Of a DNA stretch of 64,000 nt, positions 24,424-36,075 are shown one piece after another. The notes under the pieces are model-generated. The model did no database searches, was not told where the DNA came from, and worked only from the letters and a program-made list of their open reading frames with translations. Source of the DNA: Allium sativum. Taxonomy: Eukaryota > Streptophyta > Magnoliopsida > Asparagales > Amaryllidaceae. Numbering within the stretch: position 1 is the first letter of the stretch; every line of letters starts with the position of its first letter. The stretch lies in the NCBI GenBank assembly GCA_030737875.1, contig CM060915.1:626946786-627010785 (forward strand), in the 5' to 3' direction. The translations under genes and the position numbers were made by a program.

Positions 24424-24968
24424 TTCAATTCGAATTTGGTTTATATTCAATTCAATTCGAATTTGGTTTATATTCGATTCAATTCAAATTGATTTTCTAT
24501 TCGATTCAATTCAAAATAGTTTTCTATTCGATTCAATTCAAATTGGTTTTCTATTCGATTCAATTCAAATTGGTTTTCTATTCGATTCAATTCAAATTGG
24601 GTTTCTATTCGATTCAATTCAAATTGGATTTCTATTCGATTCAATTCAAATTGGTTTTCTATTCGATTCAATTCAAATTGGTTTTCTATTCGATTCAATT
24701 CAAATTGGTTTTCTATTCGATTCAATTCAAATTGGTTTTCTATTCGATTCAATTCAATTCAAAATGGTTTTCTATTCGATTAAATTCAAATTGGTTTTCT
24801 ATTCGATTCAATTCAAATTGGGTTTCTATTCGATTCAATTCAAATTGGGTTTCTATTCGATTCAATTCAAATTGGTTTTCTATTCGATTCAATTTAAATT
24901 GGTTTTCTATTCGATTCAATTCAAATTGGTTTTCTATTCGATTCAATTCAAATTGGTTTTCTATTCAA
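24424..24968 (+). repeat. 27-bp tandem array, left LTR of D (about 20 copies)
   Basis: The unit is close to TTCTATTCGATTCAATTCAAATTGGTT. Since 27 is a multiple of 3 and the unit has no stop in several frames, it reads open on both strands (plus 24351-25160; minus 24468-24752 and 24749-24946). The plus repeat is FYSIQFKLV and the minus repeat is NRIENQFEL. One unit near 24750 carries a 5-bp insertion that shifts the frame, yet the plus frame stays open. I treat the reading frames as by-products. Confidence 0.93.
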
Positions 24969-26283
24969 ATCAAATTCAATTCGTTTTCTAATCAAATCAA
25001 ATTCGTTTTCTATTCAAATCAAATTCGTTTCGTTTATAATCGATATAAATATCGTTCGCGTCAAAATAGCGCATCTCTAATCAACACGGCTTTATATTCA
25101 ACAAATGGATCTATATTTCTTTCAATACATGACTTTATATCTTTGTCAACACACGACTAATCTCAACGAATGAGTACTGTCCACGTGTGACTGTTTTTGT
25201 TATTTAATATATTTTATAAAAATTATGGTATCTATCGTTTGATTTAAAATCAGACTCCAACCGTAAATTAATAAGAGAATGATTCCCTGAATATTAACCC
25301 CGAAGGCCGAAACCAACATCGGATCAATATCCAGGAGACCACCCATCTTATCTATTTTCCAGTTAGTTTCAAATTTTATATATGATAAAGATGTAAATTT
25401 TATTGTTAAAATATTTCGTTCAACACATGACTAATCTCAACGGATGAGTACAGTCAACACATGAACATTTATTTTATAATATAACGATGTAGATTTTATT
25501 ATTAAAATATTTCGTTCAACACATGACTAATCTCAACGGATGAGTACGGTCAACACATGAACCTTTATTTTATAATATTCTTTATTTTCTAAATTGGAAT
25601 GAGGCCCAATCAATCACAATATAATGTTAATTATATGGATTTTCAAACATCACACGTATATAATAGCATTGAAAAATAATCAACCATCAACCAAAGTGCA
25701 CTACACTGTATAAGCATCAAATATAGATATCTAACGCTTATAACAACCTGTCAATCAATCGATCGACATATTTAATCAATCAGGATGAGTGAACTTCAAA
25801 TTTCAACCCAACACCCGTGTGGGGTTTCAAATCAACAAACACAGATTTTTATTTGTGCAGTTGGGCGATGTGTAAAATTTATCGTCCCATTCAATGTCCT
25901 TCAAATAGGTGTACATAAACAAACCGTCCGGTTTGTAAATGAATATTTATTTATTCACATTCACGTTAAAAATTATATTTTTAACGACTAAATTATTTTT
26001 AACTATATAAATATTTTATTTCCTTTCAACACATGAATATATTTCATTATCTATTTCACATCAATTTCACAAACAAATTTCACAACACGTCAATCAAACA
26101 AACAAGCCATCCATGGTCTGTGGATGACGGGTGTCGGGTGCTACTAAACACCGTCTCCATCCTAGTATATATATATAACTAGAAGAAGAAATTTTGAGTG
26201 AGGAGTTCTCACCAAAGCTATCCCACTTCCCCGACTCTTCATTTAGAGAAATCATCGCCATTCTCGCCTCTTATCACTTTCGT

Positions 26284-26870
26284 CGCCCGTAGCCACTACA
26301 TATATAAAAATCGAATTTTTACTTTGCTATTCAATATATAAAAATCGAATTTTCACACCGCTACTATATATAAAGACTTCGCCTTTTCACATATAAAGAT
26401 TCAATTTTTATTTCACTACCTATATAAAGGTGATATTTTTACTATCTTACCTATATAAAAATTATATTTTTATATTTCTACAATATAAAAGATTATATTT
26501 TTATCATCTACATAATATGATAATTACATTTTCTACCTTTACATACGATAAAAATTATATTTTTATACTTCACATATGCTAAAAATCATATTTTTAACTT
26601 TCCTATATTATATAAAAATTATATCTTTACTCTTCTACTATAATAAAAATTATATTTTTAACCATCTACTATATTAAAAATTATATTTTTATTATCTCTA
26701 CTTTATAAAAATCATATTTTTATTATGCTATGGTGCAAATAAAAATCATACCCTTTCAAAGTAAAAAAATCGAACCTTTCTATGTCATGAAAATTAAACC
26801 TTTATTCCTTTTCTATATAGATAAAAATCGAATTTTTATTACATTAAAAACTGAAAATGAGTCTAACACT
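26284..26870 (+). repeat. AT-rich hairpin-like repeat field, left LTR of D
   Basis: About twenty irregular units of 25-35 bp centre on TATAAAAATTATATTTTTA, nearly self-complementary, separated by short pyrimidine-rich spacers (CTTTCTA, CATCTAC). The same field is at 33955-34530 in the right LTR. Confidence 0.8.
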
Positions 26871-26989
26871 CCTTATATATAAATTAGATTTTTATTTAAA
26901 GATTATTACACAAAACAAAAACGAAAACTGAAATGAAAATAATTAAAACAAAGAAAACTTACTGTGGTTGATCGAACGGGGAGGAGAGC

Positions 26990-27170
26990 GTCGCTGGGGG
27001 GGGTCTTCGATCGCGGCAGGAGGAAGGGGGGGTCTTCGATCGCGGCAGCATAGGGTAAGGGGGGGTGTGGCGGTTGCGCGCAGGGGGGGGTCTTCGTCGA
27101 TTGCGCAAGAGGATTTGGGGGGGGGGGTCTTCGATCGGCAGTAGGAGGAAAGGGGGGGTTTTGCGGTGGT
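26990..27170 (+). repeat. G-run cluster with GTCTTCGATCG repeats, left LTR of D
   Basis: Six or more runs of seven or more G alternate with TCTTCGATCGCGGCAG-like words at about 30-45 bp spacing. On the transcript strand these are C-runs; the plus strand could form G-quadruplexes. The repeat at 34650-34825 differs slightly in run length. Confidence 0.85.
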
Positions 27171-28173
27171 GGATCGCAGCTACGGCTGCGTCTTCCTTTT
27201 TTTTCTAATTTCTGTTCTGAACGAGTGAATAAAGGGGGGGAAGAGAGGAGTTAAGGGGAGAGGAGAGAGGAAGAGAGTTTTTTTTTATTTAATTCAAAAA
27301 GTTGACTTTTACTAACGACCTCTAAACGAGGCCCACCGCCTGTCGTCCCTAGTGTTTTACCCATATTCCGAACACAATGGGATATGTATCATAGGCTGAT
27401 TCGATCTTTACAATCGGTTTCCGTTAAAATCAACATATAACTCTATATATTGAATTTGAACGTGCATTTCAATTTACCGGGGTCACATACGAACTTTAAA
27501 AATTCCCAAAAAATATTTTCTAGCTTCGTATTGACCATACGATCCTAACAAAACTAGTTTCGTCGAATTCTGAGACCGTTAGAAAAATGGCCAATTTCCA
27601 GTCGATTAAAATCAACTGAAACAGGTCAAACACGTTTTCCTTTGCCACGTTCACATATTGAATTGAAAAATTATGAAATTTTAAACCTAGCAATAATTTG
27701 ACATCACGGACCCAACAAAACTGGTTTCGTCGAAATCCGAGGTCGTTTGCAAAATTCCCATTTTTAAGGGCCTGAATTCCATAACGACTATTCAGAATTT
27801 TCATCTGGACATATCTTTTGATTCCCGCTATGAAATTTTGATTTTTCGGATTCGTTGGAAAGATATTCTAAAATAGATCCTATTATTTTTGGTTTCACTA
27901 AAATCCGGATTGTTTTGCACCCGGTATATTCAATTGAAGTTTGAAATCGAATTATCGAACTACCACGCCATACCGCGCCATTTTCAATTCTATTTATAAT
28001 TATATATAATTATTTATATTCTAACGACGACGCGTATAATATATACATTCTATTCCTATTCAAAATAAATTTCTCATTGATATTATTTAAAATAATTCAT
28101 TTTAAATATTCAAAATTCGCTAAAATTGCCAAAATAAAATTTTTAAACTGGCCCAGATTTTCGGGTTATTACA

Positions 28174-28185
28174 ATCTCCCCCACT
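28174..28185 (-). other. Polypurine tract of element D
   Basis: ATCTCCCCCACT on plus, that is AGTGGGGGAGAT on minus, immediately precedes the minus-strand LTR start TGTAATAACCCG. Confidence 0.9.
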
Positions 28186-29204
28186 TAAAACTTTTCTTCC
28201 CCGAAAAGGAACAAAGTCGAAAGTGGTTTGATCAATCAACTCTACATTCGATCTGGCTTCCATTCTCCAACTTTTCAGTTTTTGAGAATTTTCAAATTCT
28301 TCAAAAATTTGGCTAACACCCTAAATTTTCGAAAAATTTCACCATAACCTCCCCTGCACCGGGAGCCACGGGAAAATCCCGAAATTGCCATATAGGCCTT
28401 CTGATCTCAAAAAGAAAAAGAAAAAGCCAAGCGGCTAGCTAATAGGCTCATAAAATCATCATCACCCAAACAAAACAGTAAATTATAGTAAACATGTACC
28501 TATTTGTCGGGCAAACAAATTTTATTCTCTGCTCTAGCCTCCTTGCTATGACCTGTTCAATGTAAATACATGTATATGCTAGCAAATGCGACCAATTTTC
28601 AATACGATTCAATATTTGGTTCTATTAGGCATAATGGTTCAAAATTATCAAACAAATAAACAAACAACACAATCATCAATCAATTAGTGAATTAGAGTTT
28701 CAAATTCATAATTTGATATATATATATATACAGAAAATCATGTTTTTGATGCCAAATCACAATCAAATAAATCTAGCTATATAAGTTTTGGTTCTCACAC
28801 CAGTCTAATGGAAATATATAGAAATCACACCTTCGAAACACGAAAATAAATATTGGTGATGGCGCGCCATCATCAGAATCATGTCCGGGCGACTAGAATG
28901 TGATTCTATATCTATCTAATATATTAAAACTTCGAATATACGTTCATGACGCGTATATGCAAAATCTTTATATATTGGATTGTCCAAATTCAAAAATAAA
29001 TAAATTATTCAAATACGTATAAAATGGTTTAAATTTTCAAAACATAATTGTTTTCATTTGAAAAATATACTCTTCACACTCGTTCTAGGATACTACTGAT
29101 CCTATCTCTAACGAGTCATTCTAATTGGATATTACTAATCCGATATCTGATGAATTCTTTCGTATGGTTCTAATGTGTATTGTTCTCGAGCTCTGTAAAC
29201 CAAA
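28186..29204 (-). other. Internal region of element D, non-coding
   Basis: Short AT-rich region without gag or pol motifs. The segment at 28305-28390 is, on the minus strand, similar to 11120-11210 in C (the CTCCCGGT...GGGTGTTAG block). The frame 28077-28316 runs across the LTR border and is not a gene. Confidence 0.85.
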
Positions 29205-29218
29205 GCTCTGATACAAAA
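29205..29218 (-). other. Primer-binding site of element D
   Basis: GCTCTGATACAAAA on plus, that is TTTTGTATCAGAGC on minus. It differs by one base from the usual TGGTATCAGAGC and abuts the LTR end at 29219. Confidence 0.9.
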
Positions 29219-32200
29219 TGTGACGGCCGGGAATTTCGCTCGATCCGAATCAGTCATTAAACCGATATAGACCGTTCGAAACCCCTGATCGTTTGAGAAC
29301 AGGACAAAACAGAACGCAGACGGAAGAACATTTCATTGCTATTACAACAATTCCATCAGATACAAGAATATACAGAGTATAAATGAATAAATTACATTCG
29401 ATAAATATCAAAGATTACAATAAATTACATAGCAGCGGAAAATAATACAAAGCACAACTGAAGGTGATATACGGATACAGAGCTTTCCGGATATCATTCC
29501 AGCTGTAAACCAGGATCCTGTGAATATAAATCTGCAAAACCAAAACTAGTAGCTGCCCGTGTGGAAAATAGGGGCACCCAGAGTTTAGGTTAAAATAATA
29601 AACTCCAGGCCAGTCATGTGACTGGTGTGAGAACTAAAACAGTTATTAAAACTTTATTTTAAAAGAGAGTAATTCAAGGGACCACGCCGTATAACACGGA
29701 ACGGGTTTCCTCCCAAGAATACCAGTGCATAGAATAAACAGCGCAATGCTTTTTCGAAAATGAAGCTATTATAAGACCCAGGTCCCATCACACAATGCAA
29801 CGCAAGCCGGAGGATAGGGTTTTCCCTTATAATAGCCAAACATGCTTGGTACGTTTAAAACAAATCATTTGATACTATAATAAGTGTATAGTGTCAAAAC
29901 AATTTCAATCATAAATATCAATCATAGGCGGCATGGGTACCATCTATCATGTCGCCATACTAGGCTCTACAAATAAAACCGAGATACACGTATTGGAAAT
30001 AGGAAATTGGATTTCCGTCATGAGTCGAGGCAAGGGGCAAGCTCCTCTCCACTTCGAGACACTCTAGCAAATGCCTCAGGACTACACACTCTGGGTAACC
30101 CTGGATGCTTCAGGGCCGGTCCTCTCTTACGTTTGAGGATTGGCAATTCCTGAACACATGTTTCCCGGTCCTTACAGACCTAAAATTGAGGTGCCTCATC
30201 CAACAACCACATAGGTGAAAAGTATATAAATGTCAGGGCTGGTAAGTCACTGACACCACCATAGCTAGAAAGAAACGTCGTGCTCTCCCTGCAGTCCTTA
30301 TCCCGTTTTTGACTCATACCGAGGTGTGAGGCTCGCGAATTCACGTTATACACAAAGCTGCCACGTAGGCTGTGCTTTGATCATCAACCACAAGACTTTG
30401 CTTTTCAACAGAAGCCTTGATTCATGCAACTCAGCGTGCCACACAGGCAATTCATGCCTTGCGATTGATATCTATCGATATATAACCTCTAAGCTCGTAC
30501 GTCTCAGAGAAGGGCGTTAAGCAAGAGAATAAATTCTCCGCCGCCAAACAGATATATATTTAACAGAAATCAATCAACACAGAATAAAATCCAATGTTAG
30601 ACACACAATCCATTACAAGTTCGTTCTGGGTCTGAACGAAACCGGAGGCACTTTCCTCGCATATCCATCGATCTCCAAGTACGTCTGGACGACAACCAAC
30701 TGATTCCCTCATCTTGGGTGTACAGCACAATCAAGATCATCAGTAATCACCCAAACGATGTGAAGACTTCCGGTCTTCTACCACCATCTTCATCTTCGAC
30801 ATATCGTCGAATCGGTTATTCAGAATGGTTATGAACCCGGCCTTTCCGAACAACCCGCGTATATTAAAAACAAATGTTACACAAACACAACATACGCCTC
30901 ATTCCAATTCATTAGTCACTAACCGTAAATCAGTAAGAGAGCAATTCCCCAAATATTAACCCCGAAGGCCGAAACCAACATCAGATCAATACTCAGGAAA
31001 CCATTCTTCTTAACTAACCTATAGCTAGTTTCTAAATTTCAATTCTTAGGGGAAGGTTCCCATTAATTTTATCCAAGATAAATTCTTTAGAATTTATCCT
31101 TTAATCTTCCTTTGGATGTCATTTCAAACCAAATTATGGTTTTCCAAACTAGTCGAGATTAGCGAACCACACCGAAGTAATTATTTATTTTATTTCCCAA
31201 TCCCAACCTATTCATCCCATGAAGAAAAACTGGTGATACTCCATATCTAATACCACAGTGTCATCGGTAAAATTAATTACCATTCCACGTTCAAATCTAA
31301 TTAAAGATTTAACTATCGCTTTGGAGCAAAACTGGTGATACTCCATTCTCGCTCATTTTCTAAATTTAATAATTTAAAATATCAATTCACATTTCAATCT
31401 AATAGCAGATTCATTAAGACTCCTTTTACAGGGTTAAAGAACTAGTGTCATTTAAAACACAGTTCACGACAAACCCAAATTACATTCTATTTATTATCGG
31501 GTTAAAGAACAAGTGTTATTTAAAACACTGTTCACAATAATCCCACAAATCACTTCTAATTTAATTTCAATCAAATATATTAGAAATTCCGATTATTTAA
31601 AACCCCTTTTTAAATCCAATTCATTTATTTAAAAATAGTTGGGTTTAAATTTTAGTTCAAAACTAGTTCATTTCGATAAAAATCTATTTTTATCTTTTCA
31701 AATATGGAGTTTTTCACCCCAATTTTTCACAAATCATTTCTTATGATTTTACACAAATTATTACTATTTTTAATAATTTTATCAAGGCCCGTACAGTCGA
31801 TTTCCATCAACGGCCATCGAACTGCACTTACAGCGACCTTTTCCCAATTTGATTTGGATGTATCTCCAAATCCAACCGTTAGATTTCAAACTTCTAATAT
31901 TCGTTAGAAAGCTCTTTTCGATACGAACCCAACGGTTCCGGTTTTAGGAGAATCCGACGGTCAGATCTCCCGTAACATCCGTTCGAAGTCAATGGTCGAA
32001 ATTCGATAACTGCCGCGGCGCGTTCTATTCAGGCCATTATATTACATATATAATATATATTTCGTCGATTACTATTTAAAACGAATTTTATAAATAGTTT
32101 TGAATTCGTTTCAAAAACAATTTCAACCTTTATTTCAAATTCAAATCAAATTTCAATTCATTCAATATTCAATTCAAGTCGAATTTGGTTTATATTCAAT

Positions 32201-35200
32201 TCAATTCGAATTGGCTTTCTATTCGATTCAATTCAAATTGATTTTCTATTTGATTCAATTCAAATTAGTTTTCTATTCGATTCAATTCAAATTGGTTTTC
32301 TATTCGATTCAATTCAAATTGGTTTTCTATTCGATTCAATTCAAATTGGGTTTCTATTCGATTCAATTCAAATTGGGTTTCTATTCGATTCAATTCAAAT
32401 TGGTTTTCTATTCGATTCAATTCAAATTGGTTTTCTATTCGATTCAATTCAAATTGGTTTTCTATTCGATTCAATTCAAATTGGGTTTCTATTCGATTCA
32501 ATTCAAATCGGGTTTCTATTCGATTCAATTCAAATCGGGTTTCTATTCGATTCAATTCAAATTGGTTTTCTATTCGATTCAATTCAAATTGGTTTTCTAT
32601 TCGATTCAATTCAAATTGGTTTTCTATTCAAATTAAATTCAATTCGTTTTCTAATCAAATCAAATTCGTTTTCTATTCAAATCAAATTCGTTTCGTTTAT
32701 AATCGATATAAATATCGTTCGCGTCAAAATAGCGCATCTCTAATCAACACGGCTTTATATTCAACAAATGGATCCATATTTCTTTCAATACACGACTTTA
32801 TATCTTTGTCAACACACGACTAATCTCAACGAATGAGTATTGTCCACGTGTGACTATTTTTGTTATTTAATATATTTTATAAAAATTATGGTATCTATCG
32901 TTTGATTTAAAATCAGACTCCAACCGTAAATTAGTAAGAGAACGATTCCCTGAATATTAACCCCGAAGGCCGAAACCAACATCGGATCAATATCCAGGAG
33001 ACCACTCATCTTATCTATTTTCCAGTTAGTTTCAAATTTTATATATGATAAAGATGTAAATTTTATTGTTAAAATATTTCGTTCAACACATGACTAATCT
33101 CAATGGATGAGTACAGTCAACACATGAACCTTTATTTTATAATATAACGATGTAGATTTTATTATTAAAATATTTCGTTCAACACATGACTAATCTCAAC
33201 GGATGAGTACGGTCAACACATGAACCTTTATTTTATTATATTCTTTATTTTCTAAATTGGAATGAGGCCCAATCAATCACCATATAATGTTAATTATATG
33301 GATTTTCATACATCACACGTATATAATAGCATTGAAAAATAATCAACCATCAACCAAAGTGCACTACACTGTATAAGCATCAAATATAGATATCTAACGC
33401 TTATAACAGCCTGTCAATCAATCGATCGACATATTTAATCAATCAGGATGAGTGAACTTCAAATTTCATCCCAACACCCGTGTGGGGTTTCAAATCAACA
33501 AACACAGATTTTTATTTGTGCAGTTGGGCGATGTGTAAAATTTATCGTCCCATTCAATGTCCTTCAAATAGATGTACATAAACAAACCGTCCGGTTTGTA
33601 AATGAATATTTATTTATTCACATTCACGTTAAAAATTATATTTTTAACAACTAAATTATTTTTAACTATATAAATATTTTATTTCCTTTCAACACATGAA
33701 TATATTTCATTATCTATTTCACATCAATTTCACAAACAAATTTCACAACATGTCAATCAAACAAACAAGCCATCCATGGTCTGTGGATGATGGGTGTCGG
33801 GTGCTACTAAACACCGTCTGCATCCTAGTATATATATATATAACTAGAAGAAGAAATTTTGAGTGAGGAGTTCTCACCAAAACTATCCCACTTCCCCGAC
33901 TCTTCATTTAGAGAAATCATCGCCATTCTCGCCTCTTATCACTTTCGTCGCCCGTAGCCACTACATATATAAAAATCGAATTTTTACTTTGCTATTCAAT
34001 ATATAAAAATCGAATTTTCACACCGCTACTATATATAAAGACTTCGCCTTTTCACATATAAAGATTCAATTTTTATTTCACTACCTATATAAAGGTGATA
34101 TTTTTACTATCTTACCTTTATAAAAATTATATTTTTATATTTCTACAATATAAAAGATTATATTTTTATCATCTATATAATATGAAAATTACATTTTCTA
34201 CCTTTACATACGATAAAAATTATATTTTTATACTTCACATATGCTAAAAATCATATTTTTAACTTTCCTTTATTATATAAAAATTATATCTTTACTCTTC
34301 TACTATAATAAAAATTATATTTTTAACCTTCTACTATATTAAAAATTATATTTTTATTATCTCTACTTTATAAAAATCATATTTTTATTATGCTATGGTG
34401 CAAATAAAAATCATACCCTTTCAAAGTAAAAAAAATCGAACTTTTCTATGTCATGAAAATTATACCTTTATTCCTTTTCTATATAGATAAAAATCGAATT
34501 TTTATTACATTAAAAACTGAAAATGAGTCTAACACTCCTTATATATAAATTAGATTTTTATTTAAAGATTATTACACAAAACAAAAACTGAAATGAAAAT
34601 AATTAAAACAAAGAAAACTTACTGTGGTTGATCGAACGGGGTGGAGAGCGTCGCTGGGGGGGGGGTCTTCGATCACGGCAGGAGGAAGGGGGGTCTTCGA
34701 TCGCGGCAACCTAGGGTGAGGGGGGGTGTGGCGGTTGCGCGCAGGGGGGTCTTCGTCGATCGCGCAAGAGGATTTGGGGGGGGGGGGTCTTCGATCGGCA
34801 GTAGGAGGAAGAGGGGGTTTTGCGGTGGTGGATCGCAGCTACGGCTGCGTCTTCCTCTTTTTTTTTTTCTAATTTCTGTTCTGAACGAATGAATAAAGGG
34901 GGGGCAAAGAGGAGTTAAGGGGAGAGGAGAGAGGAAGAGAGTTTTTTTTTATTTATTTAATTCAAAAAGTTGACTTTTACTAACGACCTCTAAACGAGGC
35001 CCACCGCCTGTCGCTCCTAGCGTTTTACCCCTATTTCGAACACAATGGGATATGTATCGTAGGCTGATTCGATCTTTACAATCGGTTTCCGTTAAAATCA
35101 ACATATAACTCTATATATTGAATTTGAACGCGCATTTCAATTTACCGGGGTCACATACGAACTTTAAAAATTCCCAAAAAATATTTTCTAGCTTCGTATT

Positions 35201-35841
35201 GACAATACGGTCCTAACAAAACTAGTTTCGTCGAATTCTGAGACCGTTAGAAAAATGGCCAATTTCCAGTCGATTAAAATCAACTGAAACGGGTCAAACA
35301 CGTTTTCCTTTGCCACGCTCACATATTGAATCGAAAAATTATGAAATTTGAAACCTAGCAATAATTTGACATCACGGACCCAACAAAAGTGGTTTCGTCG
35401 AAATCCGAGGTCGTTTGCAAAATTCCCATTTTTAAGGGCCTGAATTCCATAGCGACTATTCAGAATTTTCATCTGGACATATCTTTTGATTCCCGCTATG
35501 AAATTTTGATTTTTCGGATTCGTTGGAAAGATATTCTAAAATAGATCCTATTATTTTTGGTTTCACTAAAATCCGGATTGTTTTGCACCCGGTATATTCA
35601 ATTGAAGTTTGAAATCGAATTATCGAACTACCGCGCCATACCGCGCCATTTTCAATTCTATTTATAATTATATATAATTATTTATATTCTAACGACGACG
35701 CGTATAATATATACGTTCTATTCCTATTCAAAATAAATTTCTCGTCGATATTATTTAAAATAATTCATTTTAAATATTCAAAATTCGCTAAAATTGCCAA
35801 AATAAAATTTTTAAACTGGCCCAGATTTTCGGGTTATTACA
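29219..35841 (-). repeat. Element D, right LTR (5' LTR in element sense)
   Basis: 6,623 bp matching 21463-28173. Hairpin CAGTC-ATGT-GACTG at 29611-29624, 27-bp array (32165-32630), AT-rich field (33955-34530) and G-runs (34650-34825). The 83-residue frame 34641-34892 (Gly/Arg-rich) is the G-run cluster read through, not a gene. Confidence 0.93.
32165..32630 (+). repeat. 27-bp tandem array, right LTR of D (about 17 copies)
   Basis: Same unit as 24424-24968 with three fewer copies and without the 5-bp insertion. It reads open on both strands (32100-32636 plus; 32265-32609 minus). Confidence 0.93.
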
Positions 35842-35979
35842 TTCCCCCTATTTCCACCACTCATTTATAGTAAAATAGGTTAGTGGGGGAAGAGAGTTAG
35901 CGGGAGGAGAGAGAAACTGGGATATGTGGTGAAAATCAGATGGGCTAAAGGGGTGCTGCAATCTTTAGGTTCTTGATCC
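35842..35979 (+). mobile_element. MITE-like element split by D, right part
   Basis: Continues the sequence broken at 21462 (TTCCC duplicated). The inner part, CCACTCATTTATAG...AGGTTAGTGG, is itself a weak hairpin. The right end mirrors the left end described at 21418-21462. Confidence 0.45.
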
Positions 35980-36060
35980 TATCGCATATGCATATGAAAA
36001 TCCTTTTCAATAACAAATACGTCTCTCATACATAATTTTTTCCCATAAACGGGTAACCTA

Positions 36061-36075
36061 AGCTATGATACTAAA
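36061..36075 (-). other. Decayed primer-binding site of element G
   Basis: AGCTATGATACTAAA on plus, that is TTTAGTATCATAGCT on minus, two changes from TTTGGTATCAGAGC. It lies beside an LTR terminus at 36076. Upstream, AATACGTCTCTCATACATAA resembles the leader of element E (54089-54113). Confidence 0.7.

Larger units (their letters stand above)
21463..28173 (-). repeat. Element D, left LTR (3' LTR in element sense)
   Basis: On the plus strand it runs TGTGACGGCC...GGGTTATTACA. It contains a CAGTC-ATGT-GACTG hairpin (21855-21868), the 27-bp array (24424-24968), an AT-rich repeat field (26284-26870) and a G-run cluster (26990-27170). The 61- to 79-residue frames in it are short and unrecognised. 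Confidence 0.93.
21463..35841 (-). mobile_element. Element D: complete non-autonomous LTR retrotransposon with giant LTRs, minus strand
   Basis: 14,379 bp flanked by TTCCC duplications (21458-21462 and 35842-35846). The left LTR is 6,711 bp, the right 6,623 bp and the internal DNA only 1,045 bp, so LTRs make up about 93%. Orientation comes from the primer site beside the right LTR and the polypurine tract beside the left one. Over the first 400 bp I counted about eight LTR differences (roughly 2%). Further length difference comes from a 27-bp array with 20 copies on the left and 17 on the right. No retroviral protein motif on either strand. Shared internal and LTR motifs link it to C, but the LTR bodies are largely different. 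Confidence 0.94.

Noticed and set aside
24351..25160. 269-residue FYSIQFKL-repeat protein, its right-hand 178-residue twin and the minus-strand NRIENQFEL proteins
   Set aside because: They are explained by a 27-bp stop-free tandem unit readable on both strands.
34641..34892. Gly/Arg-rich 83-residue protein
   Set aside because: It is a translation of the G-run cluster in LTR D. The homologous left copy does not keep the frame.
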